64,000 nucleotides of DNA from Lithospermum erythrorhizon (taxonomy: Eukaryota > Streptophyta > Magnoliopsida > Boraginales > Boraginaceae): the NCBI GenBank assembly GCA_019722365.1, contig JADFUC010001920.1, forward strand, positions 62,001 to 126,000. Direction: 5' to 3'. The position numbers and the translations under genes were made by a program. Positions 47,640-58,760 of the stretch are shown here, piece after piece (positions within the stretch are counted from its first letter, which is position 1; each line of letters opens with the position of its first letter). The notes under the pieces were generated by a model. It was not told the origin of the DNA. It ran no database searches and saw only the letters and a program-made list of their open reading frames with translations.

Positions 47640-48270
47640 ATGTTGTCCCAATTACTAGCGCCGAGATGAACGTAACGGGGCGACATACCTTATAAGCCGC
47701 TATAGGATCCATCATCAGATGCTTATGTCGCGACTGACTGGATGTGGTCTTATGCAATTAAGTGTAACCAAGATACCAAACTAATCCAAAGTGAAAGCCA
47801 CCGATCAGGCTGCTGCACTCCAAGTGTCCTTATAACTAAAGATGCTTTCTCGTATATGCGGTGGAGACAGGAGCAAGAAATGATGTGGTACACCGACGCC
47901 AAGCTAAATCGATGAGATTTATCGTCCCGGCCTGTATGTATTTTGTCTCAACGCAAAGGAGCGCATTCGAGAAAGTTCAACAGTACCGTTGCCGATCTCT
48001 ACCATTGCACTGAGTACATCGCATTGGCCTCAAGCCGTTTAAAGAAAGATAAGTCGATAAAGCGTTCTAATCGAACTCGCGCTGGTACTCAGCATCGGTG
48101 ACCAACCGAGTCAAGCCATGACAATATCGGGCAATAAATAAGCCAGTAATCCCCAGCACATCACAACCAAGCACGCATCGTAGCATCACCTGATTAGAGA
48201 TACGCTTGATAGAGGTGATGTCAAAGTATGTAAAGTGTAAACAGAGGCCACTGCCGACTCCCCTTTACTA
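47640..48270 (+). pseudogene. Copia RNase H remnant of element B
   Basis: In one frame near 47830-48060 one reads 'KDAFLVYAVETGARNDVV', 'VSTQRSAFERKFNSTVADLYHCTEYIALAS'. The family pattern is 'KDMFLVYGG', 'S.KQ..VA.ST.EAEYIA.S'. Later 'RGDVKVCKV.TEATADSPLLN' (about 48210-48280) fits 'RGDV.V.KV.T..N.ADPLTK'. These mark the end of the polyprotein. Several stops lie between. Confidence 0.75.
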
Positions 48271-48279
48271 AACCACTAA

Positions 48280-49132
48280 ACAGCAAAGATTTATTTAAGA
48301 CGCAGCTAACATAGGTCTTGCATGTACGTCAGCAGCCGGGTGTTAGGTTGCCGAGCCAAGATGTATCTATTGTGCTATGTGAACAAATATCAATATTATT
48401 GCTTCTTATATTTTAATATATTTGTTTGCTATGACTATACGCTTGAATTTACATATAATATACACGCGAGCGTATCTCGATGAAAGGAAAGGTTAAATCC
48501 CTAGGTTAGCTCCATATGTTTTCAGAGGTAACATGAACCGCTAATTACACCTCTTCAAGCCTAAACATAGGATGTGCCTAAAGGCCTCGGGTCGATGTCG
48601 AGAAGTTGTATGACAAAGACTTCACACACATGGTATTGATTAGCCATCAAGATCATCACGTTAGCCTCGCAGGACTAGATCAATACCGGGCTGCTTGGCC
48701 CGTGACTAGTGAGCTTGGTGATGACCCAACTAATTCATAAGATATGTATATCTCTGTGTCCTATGACATTTGCTTGAATTTTAGGTTCACACTTAGACCT
48801 ACGATATATAACTATCTCTGTGGTTATATAAGCTCAGATTTTGACTACGACTAAACGCTTCTGGGCCGGGATTATAATGGCATACGCTGTCACACAAAGG
48901 AGTATAGCTATGATGTTGATATATATTGAGGATTTGTCCGTCTCATATACAAGCGAAGATTCGTGCCTTCACATACGTAGACTGATTAAGCGATGACGCC
49001 ATAAACGCTTATTCGGGCTCATACCGAGTAAAGAAAGTCAGTATGCTTATGACACATTTCTTATGGTTAGCCTACGACTAGATCTGTGGATAAAGGAATC
49101 AGAAGACAATCGTCCAAGTAAAGTTGGAGCAA
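48280..49132 (+). other. 3' untranslated region of copia B
   Basis: Between the RNase H end and the 3' LTR. Non-coding, with no open frame above 60 codons. A weak purine-rich stretch 'gtaaagttggagca' (49118-49131) sits where a polypurine tract should be. Confidence 0.6.
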
Positions 49133-50103
49133 TGGGAAACTAACGAATCGGCTCCATTTATTACGCTCACAAGGACAATCATAGAAGAATCTACTACCAA
49201 CTGGGTTTAACGCGATTACTCTAACTTAGCGCTCAACTTAGTACTGTATATTAATAATAGTGTGGGTTCTCATGATACTTAAGTATATGAGCGATTGCTA
49301 GATCTTACTATTAATCGTTATAATAATAGTAATTGGTCAATTATTATTATTATACAACTTACTATTATCTCGAGCCTGGCCACACACATACAAATGACGT
49401 TGAGTTATATTTCATGTATGAAATTAAAGAGAACTATATAATCGGTAAACGATTTCTTAATTACATGGTTCTACATTTTGCGTGTATCATCGATTGAATG
49501 AATAACTAATTTTAAATAGTTATTTAATTGGTTCGAGTACCTAATATTTACTGATAACTCAAAGATTATCGATATCGACTCATTACTATTTAATTAGCTT
49601 AATTAAATAGTTCAACTCATTGAAGCAACTCATGAAGGTCTTAACGAACTAATAGAGTTAACGAGTCAAGCTAATACTTTAATCGGTTGCTATCATTTTA
49701 ACCTAGCTCCTATATAAGCAAACTTTTAGGGTTTTTCATCATAAGTTTGTAAAACCTTCACCAAAACCCTAATAGCCGCCTTTGGCCTAAATTTCGCCAA
49801 GAATTTCGTGGTTTTTCTGTTTGTTTTATCCGCTATCATGATAGATTAGTTCTCATCCTCCCGCGCTGACTAATCCGTAGATATCATAATGCATTGATAC
49901 AACAAGCGAGCTGAGTGGGAAGTCAAATTCACGCCAGGAATTCAAGTCAGGTGGATTTTGGTGGAATTTAATTACTGCACTGTAGTTCTCCGGTTCATAT
50001 AATCTAATTATATGTTTTTATATAAATAAATTTTAAGATGAATTTTAAAGATCCCTAAACTACATTTGTATTTATAATTCATATCCATAGTAATTCTCTC
50101 TCA
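49133..50103 (+). repeat. 3' LTR of copia B
   Basis: Direct repeat of 41522-42478, including 'ttaatcg.tataataatagtaattggtcaattattattat', 'gagttaacgagtcaagctaatattt' and 'tatataagcaaacttt.agg.tttttcatcataag'. It starts TGGGAAACTAACGAATCGGC and ends 'gtaattctctctca'. Divergence from the 5' LTR is substantial, mainly through small indels. Confidence 0.9.
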
Positions 50104-50841
50104 TATATCCTCGGTGGGTTCTACCTTCTCGGACTTCGCTCTGGTAACGGAGTCACCACGCGATAAGCTTCCACGCAGCTCTTCGGGCCGACTCTCAAAA
50201 CTTTCAGGTTGAGTAGTTGCTGTGAAAGGAGTCAAGCTGACCTCTTTGAGTCGTTGGTTATCCTTAGGAAATGTTGTGGCTAGGATCCTCAGCTACTATT
50301 TTATTTCTGTTTTATCGAGTTTTGAGTCATTGTTTACCCAAATGGCAAGCATTTATATTATGGATGCATTATTGAACACTGCTTTTTTATGTCACTTTAT
50401 GTATCGACATGTGTGATGTCAAGCTGCTTCACTCATCGACGCATGTCCACGGCCAAGGTGATGGAACTATTTCTACTTTTACTCCTTAAACTCGCTTTTT
50501 AATTCAGCTCTTTTTTATTTTATATCATCGCTGCTTAATCGGTATCCATTTTCTACCAACGAGTCTAACCTCGAGGCGTCGAATTCTACAAATGTTGCTG
50601 CACTATGTCAAACGCCTACCTTAAGCTGGATCATAATGCATATGTTAAAAGCATACGTTAAGTATAGCAGAGATGTCAAGATTCATAGGATTTGTTCATC
50701 CTCATATACATGGTAGATCTCAATGCCTCTCAAGAGTCATTGATTAATTCGATATATATTCGCTTATCGCATGATTCTAGTTCGAGAAAGAAAGTAAATG
50801 CGAGGACACACTTATGATTAAATTGGTGACTAGAGATCGGT
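50104..50841 (+). other. Remainder of element E between copia B and the E 3' LTR
   Basis: No recognised domain. The open frame at 50222-50416 (64 codons) is probably chance. By position it should be the 3' part of element E, or an additional fragment brought in with the nested insertions. Confidence 0.35.
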
Positions 50842-51734
50842 TGTTGAATTGTAAGTAATCGGCCCAATTGGTTTAATTAATTATGCCCAAGGTAACAATT
50901 CTTGTAAACAATTCATTACTAGATTAGTTAAACGCGATTACAAAATGGAACGCCTTAACTGTATTAATCATGATTACTACGGATTCACAAGCGAACACTT
51001 GTGGTTGTTTATTAATAGATCCTGCATAACCGTTATAATAATATTACTATCTATTATAATATTATGCCGCCGCTATTATTTGAGCCTCAAGTGACACATA
51101 TACGCTGACGCTGAGTTATTTTTCATGTATGAAATAAATCAGATTTCGTAAATTAAGTTTAATTTAAATCAACGATTCATAATTATATATTCACATCTGT
51201 CGTAGAAATATTATTGATGAACCCGAATTAATTAACTCGTTAGTTTGATTAATCGATTAGCTAATGAGCTTGTTTGATAGAATCGATAACATTAATTAAA
51301 CAAGTCAATCGTCTTAACGGTTTCACCTTGGCTGCCTAACGGGATTTAGGATTTTTACTTGTATAATTACTAGGCTCGTGGAAAATCATGAGGCTTGACA
51401 CAAACCCTATATGCTACATGGAATTTCACCCCTTTCAGCTGAGAGGCAAAATTTTCTGAAAAGAACACTTGTTCTTGTTCTTGATTCATCCAATATTCAT
51501 CCGTGTTTCAAGAAGCTCAAGCTTTAGGATTCAACCCTTCTAGTGTACAAACCAACCAGAGGAACTAAGCAATATGTATCATTGGAGTTCCCTATGAAAG
51601 ACTTGTCGATAGTCTTTCACTGGCCGCACTTAAGTAAGGCCATTTATTTAGATCTCTAAATATATATGTACCAAAGTCGATCCAATTTATATGTTTATTT
51701 GATTTTATTCAAGCATGCATATAAATTTCCTTCA
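50842..51734 (+). repeat. 3' LTR of element E (893 bp)
   Basis: Starts TGTTGAATTGTAAG and ends TTTCCTTCA, the same end as the LTR of copia A. Homologous to 27541-27926 plus 31406-31480. It carries the uninterrupted sequence that shows where the solo LTR entered the 5' copy. Confidence 0.75.
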
Positions 51735-51739
51735 ATTTG
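51735..51739. repeat. Right target-site duplication (ATTTG) of element E
   Basis: Identical to 27536-27540. The short length means a chance match cannot be excluded, but both copies sit exactly at the LTR ends. Confidence 0.7.
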
Positions 51740-51849
51740 TTAATATAGTCTTAAAATCACTACAATACATGATATTTTTTAAAAACACAAAGCAAACTTA
51801 GACAAATTATTCAAGGGGGAATACACAAATTATTCGAAAAATACAACAT

Positions 51850-53130
51850 TGAACACACTGAATAATTTTTAAAAGTAAATAAACAATTTAAAATCCAATT
51901 TTGGTGGCTCCAAACTTTTACCAAATGTATTCGAAGAGATCTTCCTTCAACTAAATATGTTTGGTACTTTGACCCTATCACGAAGTTCAGATTTAGTATG
52001 AATGTCTGATTCAGATCTACGTTCAACATGCACTTCAAACTATGGTAGCACATGATTTGACCTTCTAAATAATTAGTTTTGGCCAAGAGTACTGAGTAGT
52101 TTAGAGTCGTTTTCCAAATTCGATTGTATATATATTTCATTGTCCAATCATATTTTGTAATATAATGCACGCCTCATAATTTTCTTTATAAGACATTCAA
52201 TCCGCAATCTTTGGCTGCTTTCTGATGGTAAACAAACGCTCGAGAACCCATATGCACGCTCGACATTTTTCCTCGGACAAGATTCTTGAACTACCACAAA
52301 TAATTGAACTTTCTTTTGTAGTAGAATTGATTCAGTTGAAGAGGCCATTGGGATAGAATTCCATAGCGTCAGTTATGTGACCGTGCGATTATTACTTTAT
52401 GGGCTTACATTATGATATCAAAACTTATCGGGACTGTCAACCTATTGATATAATTATGCAAGAAAATGTCGAAGCATATCAGGGATCTTGGCTACTTGAG
52501 GATTCTTGTTGTGCCACTTATGTCCCATGGTGAACTTCATCCTTGTCCAAGACGTCAATACTCAATCATTTGGAGAATCACGTTCTTAACCAACCTGTAG
52601 GAGTCTCTTCAGATCAGCCTCATTAGGCCTTCTCAAATAAGTAGTCTCAAATATCTTTATGACCACTTCACCAATTTACTGCCTTTTCAAAACCTTTGTA
52701 CTTTCAATCTTCACATACTTTCATCACAAGTATCTAGCTAATCCATAGGCTAACATGCGAGATAGGCTGCCTTTTAGTGGGGATAGACAAAAGTTTGCTT
52801 CATTTTAAGTGATAGCGTCTTAGTTAGAAAGACACTCTTAATCCCCGAAGAACTAGTGTGATATCTCGGTGGCCTTGTGGATACGTGTAAGTTGTAATTA
52901 TTAATGCGCAGAGTATTCTTGACCTCTTTATGTGCGGCCGGGATCCTATCATCTGTGTCTCACCATGTGTTTGATTATAGTCTTCCAAGTAAATGATTGT
53001 TGAGTCTTCAAAGTTGAACCAGAAAAGGTTGCATTCATACTAGAGATAAATTAAATATTAGATATATTTTGGAATCAATATTTCGATGCGATTTATTTAG
53101 ATTTGTGGTATTCATAATCTAAGATTGTCA
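51850..53130 (-). pseudogene. PIF/Harbinger transposase remnant
   Basis: Read on the minus strand from about 52760 down, in three alternating frames: 'RMLAYGLARYL', 'KIFETTYLRRPNEADLKRLL' (about 52680-52590), 'ERDSPNDWSID' (the 'GFPGM.GSIDC' catalytic-Asp box), 'TMGHKWHNKN', then 'QESCPRKNVERAYGF' (52290-52250), and 'IRKQPKIAD' with 'NYEACIILQNMIGQ' (52200-52140). These match, in order, the plant transposon protein / HARBI1-like family: '..RMLAYG', 'IFG..YLR.P...D..RLL', 'GSIDC.HW', 'QES.RKDVERAFGVLQ.RF', 'IM.ACIILHNMI'. The central DDE part is missing or scrambled. No terminal inverted repeats or TTA/TAA duplication were identified. The two open frames at 51811-52348 are pieces of this gene. 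Confidence 0.75.
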
Positions 53131-54560
53131 AACTTCAAACATTCAACTTAATCATATATAATTAAAAGATAAGGTCTGGTGAGAATCTAGATATTATTCT
53201 CATGCCACATTTCTTGTCTTCCACTTACAACTTTTGTCGGGTAAATTATATACGTTATAATTATTTAGGGATTTCAAATCTAATATTCCCAAAATGAGGT
53301 CAATAGATGGGTATGGTTGATGATTTAATAAGTCTGAATGGGTATGGTCTTTGGAAATGTAGCAGCGTGTAGGGATCCGCTACTTATTAAATAAAACTTT
53401 TAATGGTGCTAAGCGTACAACAATGTCGGAGAAGTAAGCTTGCCCACACAGTGCACTAAACATTCTACATGCGTGAAATACTAATAAAGTACAATCAGAC
53501 AACAAATTAACTCTCAACCAATTCTTGTGGGGAATGTTGTATTTTATGAAACAATTCGATTATCATTTCGATGCGTATTTTTTACAACTGTCTTCGATAT
53601 AGGCTTACTCTTTGTTTGATGAGATTGATGTTTCCATTGCTCTGATTGCCCATTCTATCTTTGTCTAGAACACATTAAATGAATCTTTGAATACTCTTCC
53701 TCGAAAAAGGCCTTTGACTTTCTAAGATGATGTTTTTGGATCCAGATTCCTTAGACTTCTTCTTTCAAACTTCAACTTTAGGCGTGGAGAAGGAATAGAG
53801 GATGAGATATTAATACCGTAAAACTATTGCTATAAAATACAGATCAACCATATATTTTGGTTGATTACGAACCAACTTCCACTCATCGACTAAGGTAAAC
53901 CTCTTTCGAGCTTGCTAAATGTACAACTCTTGAGCTTTTGATACGTAGTCATCACCGGATCAACCGCTTCGATCCTCCGACATTGTCTTTCTATATACAC
54001 CTACCCAAAGATCTATTCTTCTATTAATATCACAATAATGAATACATTGTGTTTTGGTCGTATGCAGACCAATTTTTAATTGTCGTTGACATATATAGTA
54101 TTTTTCAAAAAATTATGCACATCCCCGCTCTAAAATTCACTATTATTGCAGTGAAATAACTAGATGGAATAGCTTTGTTTTGTCGATGCAAAACTCGTAT
54201 TTAGTTTGAGGGGTAGATAGGTTCTCGTCATCTTCCTAGAGATATTTGACTCAAAAACTCAAGAAATTACGGCAGATCCCCTTTATTGAAGCGAGGTTAA
54301 TTGTTCTGGTGATGGTTGAGAGCTTTGGTTTTGCATATTGGGGCATGGTATTTCCACCGTATTGGTTATCCATCTTGCCATGTTTGATAATTAGGATATT
54401 ATTTAAGTAGGATTTGGTGGCATATAATTTGGATTTTGTAATTTTAATTTGATAGCATCATAAATTGATTTGAATTTGGTGGCATGACAGCGTGATTTAA
54501 CAAATTGATAACATACCACGTTCCTGTATACAAATTTTACATTTGAATGTTGGAGTTTTT
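53131..54560. other. Unassigned; possibly more of the Harbinger element
   Basis: A Harbinger element normally carries a second, Myb/SANT-like gene. On the minus strand at 53500-53800 there is a lysine- and serine-rich stretch in broken frames, compatible with such a protein but not diagnostic. 54370-54500 repeats 'gatttggtggcat...tttgatagcat...gaatttggtggcat'. Confidence 0.25.
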
Positions 54561-55600
54561 AGGTGGTTGATTAGGAAATATAAATTTGAATGATAATTAT
54601 AATTTTGATTTTGATCAATGAAAAAAGTGGATAAATAAGCAAAAAAATACTTGGGAAATGGAAAAGAGAAAAATGAACTTTTGGTGCCAAAATCAATAGC
54701 CTGTCTACATTAATAATGTTGAAATAAAAAGAAATATTGCTGAAAAGTAAGTCGATCAAATAACGTATATAAAATAGCTCAGCCAAAGGGATAAGCATGA
54801 AATGGTGTCCCGTCGTATCATGACACGGTCGGTTAATTCATATTTCTGCGTATCCTCAATCCCCGTCATTCCACAGTATAAATGCTATAGCCCACTTTTA
54901 TTTTTTGTAAGAATAATTCAACAATTTTTCAATAATTCTTCAAAAAATAACGAAAACCTTCACAACTGCTCATATAATACCCCTGTAATTGTTTTCATTA
55001 GAATTGGGTATTTCTTATATCATAGGATATATAAAATAAAACTTTTATCTATTTCCTTGAATGTAGATCACTTTAAATTGTTTAATCGATTATTCGTTAT
55101 TAGATTCACCCAAAAATATAAAATTTATATCATGTGATTCGTAACTAAAATATTTTAAAGCAATATTAAATTTTTTGCAATAATATAATTAAGAGTAATT
55201 GAAGATCGAAAGATTTGTGATATGAAAATCGAAATGAGATTGAAGAGAGTAGAAGACTCCATATATTTCGGTAACTAATAGGTGACCATCAAGTAACTAA
55301 TACGGAGTAATATGATACATGCATATAGCTCGTGAAGAGAATATGAGAATATAGGGAAGGTTGAGTTGTACTCACTTCCAAAAGTGAACAATAGTAAAAT
55401 TCCTTGCAGGTTTATAGTCATGAATGCCCTGCTTTGTTCCCCAAGGAAGAAGGAATCCAAATGCACATTGCTAAAGGGAGGCAAAGCCAGAATAAAGAAC
55501 CTTTCAAAACAAAGGAAACCTTTCCTCAATTATCACCAGCTAATAATATCTCTCAAATGTTTGATTTGAGATTCTCAATAGGCTACAGTTTACTCAACTA
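54561..55600. other. AT-rich spacer, upstream region of the DUF1218 locus
   Basis: No gene recognised. Plus frames of 111 codons (54802-55137) and 65-67 codons (55366-55601) and an 84-codon minus frame (55275-55529) show no domain. A host 5' flank of the gene at 55692 probably begins around 55140. Confidence 0.35.
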
Positions 55601-55624
55601 AAGAAAAAGAACCAACATTCTAAT

Positions 55625-55691
55625 ACCACTATATAAGATATCATAAGCTATTTATATCCTTAGCACCCTCATCGATTTTAATTTGTCAAGA
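55625..55691 (+). promoter_or_regulatory. Core promoter and 5' leader of the DUF1218 locus
   Basis: 'actatataagatatc' (55628-55642) is a good TATA box about 60 bases before the start codon. A second AT-rich 'tatttatatcc' follows at 55650. The leader is short and runs into 'tcaagaATGGC', an acceptable plant start context. Confidence 0.5.
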
Positions 55692-56432
55692 ATGGCTAAA
55701 AATGTTGTGCTATTGGTTTGTTTTGTGATTATGATTCTTGATGTCATTGCTGGCGTACTCGGAATCGAAGCTGAAATTGCACAGAACAAGGTCTGTAAAA
55801 TGCATCATAAAACATGATGAGCTACAATATTGGTTCAAGATTTTTCATATTATGGAGTGTGAACATACATTGAACAAGTAACTTTTGTACAGGTTGAAGA
55901 GTTGAGGCTTTGGATATTGGAATGCAGAGACCCCATAAAACACCAAACGGTTTGTCTATATTTTCTTCTGGCAGTTTAGCAGGGGCTATGTAATATCCAA
56001 TCAAGAGAAGAGCTGGATCGTTCCTCTGCGAACAAGCAGCTCGCCTTCGCTTCTCTTATTCTGTCATGGTACTTTTCTTCCTTCTCCTTGTACATTATAA
56101 GCTCGTTTTTCCTGTTGTATTGGCGAGAATGAAACGAACGAGCAGGGTATACTCGTTATGTTTACATTCCTGCCCTGTCATCTGCATCTGAAACTAACAT
56201 TAACATTGCAATAAACAGGATCATATTGGCAATTGCATTCACATTGCTGATAAGTGGGACAATGTCTAACTCAAGCTCCAGAAAGGATTGTGGTATCATA
56301 CACCACAGGCTGCTGTCAGTAGGAGGAATCTTGTGTTTCATACACGGTCTCTTGGCGGTGGCCTATTACATTTCTGCCACTGCAACTGCTCGAGAAGATA
56401 CGAAACTGAATCAACAAGGTGTACATGCTTGA
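55692..56432 (+). pseudogene. DUF1218 membrane protein gene, 3 exons, lesion in exon 2
   Basis: Exon 1 is 55692-55790 (33 codons, 'MAKNVVLLVCFVIMILDVIA', a first membrane segment). Exon 2 is 55893-56068. Exon 3 is 56219-56432 and ends 'REDTKLNQQGVHA' stop. Junctions are GT-AG with matching phases. Exon 3 encodes two more membrane segments ('IILAIAFTLLISGTM', 'LLSVGGILCFIHGLLAVAYY') and the conserved 'CGIIHHR'. The pattern matches plant DUF1218 proteins (MWL1-type), which are ER/plasma-membrane proteins with four membrane segments, some linked to lignin and cell-wall formation. In exon 2, 'LRLWILECRDPIKHQ' and 'CNIQSREELDRSSANKQLA' are fine. Between them the second membrane segment is replaced by about 14 codons including an in-frame TAG (55977-55979), where the family has about 25. 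The frame is preserved across the lesion. It is either a recent pseudogene or a local assembly error. Confidence 0.75.
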
Positions 56433-57110
56433 TTCGTATAAAAGTTGGAAGACTACAAGCTTCATTTTCTTGAAAACTACCCCTTCTTAGACTTCTTTTT
56501 CATTCATTTCGAATAGGGGGATGTGGACTCTGAATAGTGTTTTTATTTGTATTAATACATACAAGACCAGTTTCAATCCATCCCTAAATTTTATGAGTTG
56601 CGTTTTCTTTATTTTGTGTTAATTACTTATATTATCGCTTATTATAATATATTTTATTTTTAAAAAAAAATTGACTCTTATAATAATTAAATAATTAATA
56701 ATCCTATATTTTTTCCTAAAAATTACATAACGGTGTCATAGTTGAGTTATCTCTTTTTATAATATGTATATAAGAGTTTCTGGCTTTCATGTATAATAAT
56801 ACATATATTGAATTATCGTTTAAATTAGAATTATAAAAAAAAAAAATCTAAATATCTTTACCAACAAATAAAAGTGTTTGATAATAAATACTTTTGATTT
56901 TTAATTTATCATATGACAAGTAAATTTCATTTTAATGGAATGAATTAGTCTCTTTCGTACTAAATTTTTTGTGATAATTGGTAATTATAAATTAAAATAA
57001 ATTTTTCTATTGAAAAGTACTATTAAATAATATATATATATATAAAATTATTATGTGATATTTTGTATTACATTTAACAATTAAATAAAAAATGTCAACT
57101 TACATATACG
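56433..57110. other. 3' flank of the DUF1218 locus and AT-rich spacer
   Basis: The first 150 bases probably contain the 3' untranslated region ('tttatttgtattaatacatac' near 56540 could serve polyadenylation). The rest is extremely AT-rich with 'atatatatatat' near 57031. Confidence 0.4.
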
Positions 57111-57113
57111 ATA

Positions 57114-57318
57114 CTTCCGCCGTCCCAAATGAATTGTCGATGTTAAATTTGAATTTTTTCGGAGATTAATTAAATTCAATCATTTTTGTTTATTGTATAA
57201 TATTTCGTGAAAATTATCAACTAATAATAATATTTTTCGATATTACTTTAATTTTAATTTCAAATCAAATTATATTTATGGAAAGGCTTAAAAGTTTGTT
57301 AATTTAGATATGGAGGAA
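57114..57318. mobile_element. Possible Stowaway-like MITE, decayed
   Basis: Left end 'cttccgccgtcccaaatgaattgtcga', preceded by TA. Right end 'gttaatttagatatggaggaaa' is an approximate inverse. The 'ccgtccca' start is typical of Stowaway. The inverted match is poor, so the element is old if real. Confidence 0.4.
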
Positions 57319-57539
57319 ATGATTTAGATATTTTATTTCGAGAAATTTAATTTTTATTATAATATATAACATGTTAGTTTTTATACTTAAATAGAAATAT
57401 ACTATCATAAACTATAGATGTAATAAATTAATTAAATTTGAATTTAATATGAAAAAGAAAATTTTAAAATTCAATCTTCGTTTATTTAACATTGATTAGT
57501 AATTACTAAATAAAATTATATTGTCATAATTGTAATGCT

Positions 57540-58200
57540 TAGGCCCGAATTAGATCATTATGGGTGATGGTGGCTCTGACAGCAATCTTTCAATCGCGTT
57601 TGTCTTATTTCAGCGTCTTTCGCTGGCTTTCAGGTGGTGCTAAATCGATTACCCAGTGTGCGTTTAACGTTGGAGTTCTTATGAGATGAGTGTCAGAAAG
57701 AAATAAGTTTGATGGTATGAGTGAGTATCGATAGTCATCTTAATATCATAGCATTGCCCACCTTTGCTTTGTTTGGGTCGGATATTAAAACATAAATACT
57801 GCAGCGTCTTCGTTGAGCCATAATAGCAATCCGGACCGTGCCGTCGTGAGATTACAGAGATTATCCCTCGGCCTCGAAATCGCGCTTTCTTCGCGTAGCA
57901 CTTAGTTCCAGCGATTCGGGATGGCTTTAACTCGATACCGTTTGTAATGCTGACCCGGATAAGTGCGTTATTAGATTGATGGATGGCTGTGACCACCAGT
58001 CTTTTTCGAAGCCACGTTTGTCTACATTTCATCTTTCCTTTGAGAAAGCTTAAAATTAGATGGTAAATCCTCTGTTACTTTGGTCGAAACCTGCAACGCA
58101 TTGGAGTTAACATGAGATGAGCTTAGAAAGAATGCATCTTGATAGTATGATAATGTCATCAAATATATCAAACATATCAACATTTTTGTGGTGAATACAA
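57540..58200. other. Unrecognised segment of mixed composition with an internal repeat
   Basis: GC content rises sharply at 57540 after 800 bases of AT-rich DNA. A 117-codon minus frame (57679-58032) is open, contains a basic 'CYAKKARFRGRG' run and has no domain that I recognise. A sentence-like repeat 'gttggagtt...atgagatgag...agaaagaa...tttgatggtatga' near 57668-57722 recurs near 58101-58153 ('attggagttaacatgagatgagcttagaaagaatgcatcttgatagtatga'). That suggests the segment is part of a repeat. Confidence 0.35.
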
Positions 58201-58760
58201 TCATCTTATATTAGTTTGATATATATGAAATATAATTCTGACTGATATTATAAATGCGTGAATAACCTAGCATATTATATGTATATAATCACTTACATTG
58301 ATGAACATTAGATGTACAAATATGTACCACTTATCTTATTTGAATGACTTTTGTGACCTTTTATATTAAAGTTGTTATTTATGTCAAAATTTTTAAAAGT
58401 TTTTCATATCAGTAGTATTAATCGCATACTATTGATGTTTAACTTAACATTAAAAAATTATTTACCTGAAGATATAGTTTTCAAAAATAGATTGTATCAT
58501 CTTTTATTTCACTGTCTGTTATTTCACATTAGAAGACAGGGCCTTTAATGTGTGACCTCTTTTGGTTGTTTAGTGGCTAAAATTGGAAATTTCATAAAAA
58601 TACTTGATATTATTCGGTTTATTGCTAATATTATTGGTGTCATTAATTAAAATATATTAAAAATGAATCGTAAAATAAAATTGAATAGTAGAACTATGAA
58701 TAATTTATACTTAATCAATTTTTGTAGAAAGTCGAAATTTATTAATCATTTAATATAAAC
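58200..58760. other. AT-rich spacer, nothing seen
   Basis: No open frame of note and no repeat recognised. Confidence 0.4.

Larger units (their letters stand above)
41522..50103 (+). mobile_element. Copia element B, full length but decayed (8.6 kb)
   Basis: Two LTRs of about 960 bases (41522-42478 and 49133-50103) enclose 6.65 kb. In order come a primer-binding site (42481-42494), the GC-rich leader block (43080-43220), gag (44544-45430), protease (45430-45620), integrase (45800-46430), reverse transcriptase (46640-47620) and RNase H (47640-48270). That is the copia order, with integrase ahead of reverse transcriptase. Every domain is broken by frameshifts or stops. The flanks (ttata before, tatat after) do not give a clean five-base duplication. 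B is nested in element E. Confidence 0.85.
27541..51734 (+). mobile_element. Copia element E, 24 kb including nested insertions
   Basis: The 5' LTR starts TGTTGGAAAGC at 27541. The 3' LTR (50842-51734) ends TTTCCTTCA. Both ends are bordered by ATTTG. The two LTRs share 'aataatatta.t.tctattata.tattatg', 'cgctattat.t.gagcct' and, beyond an insertion, 'aattaattaactcgttagtttgattaatc.attagctaatgagctt'. Internal landmarks in the same orientation are the GC-rich leader block (31640-31790), a pre-gag segment (32270-32400) and a reverse transcriptase piece (36040-36275). Nested inside are a solo LTR (27927-31405), two chromovirus-like LTR blocks and copia B. Without these the element would be roughly 6-7 kb. 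No intact protein remains. Confidence 0.65.

Noticed and set aside
57679..58032. 117-codon minus-strand frame as a possible small gene
   Set aside because: No family recognised, and it lies in a segment with an internal duplication and no promoter or intron context. Kept only as an unassigned segment.
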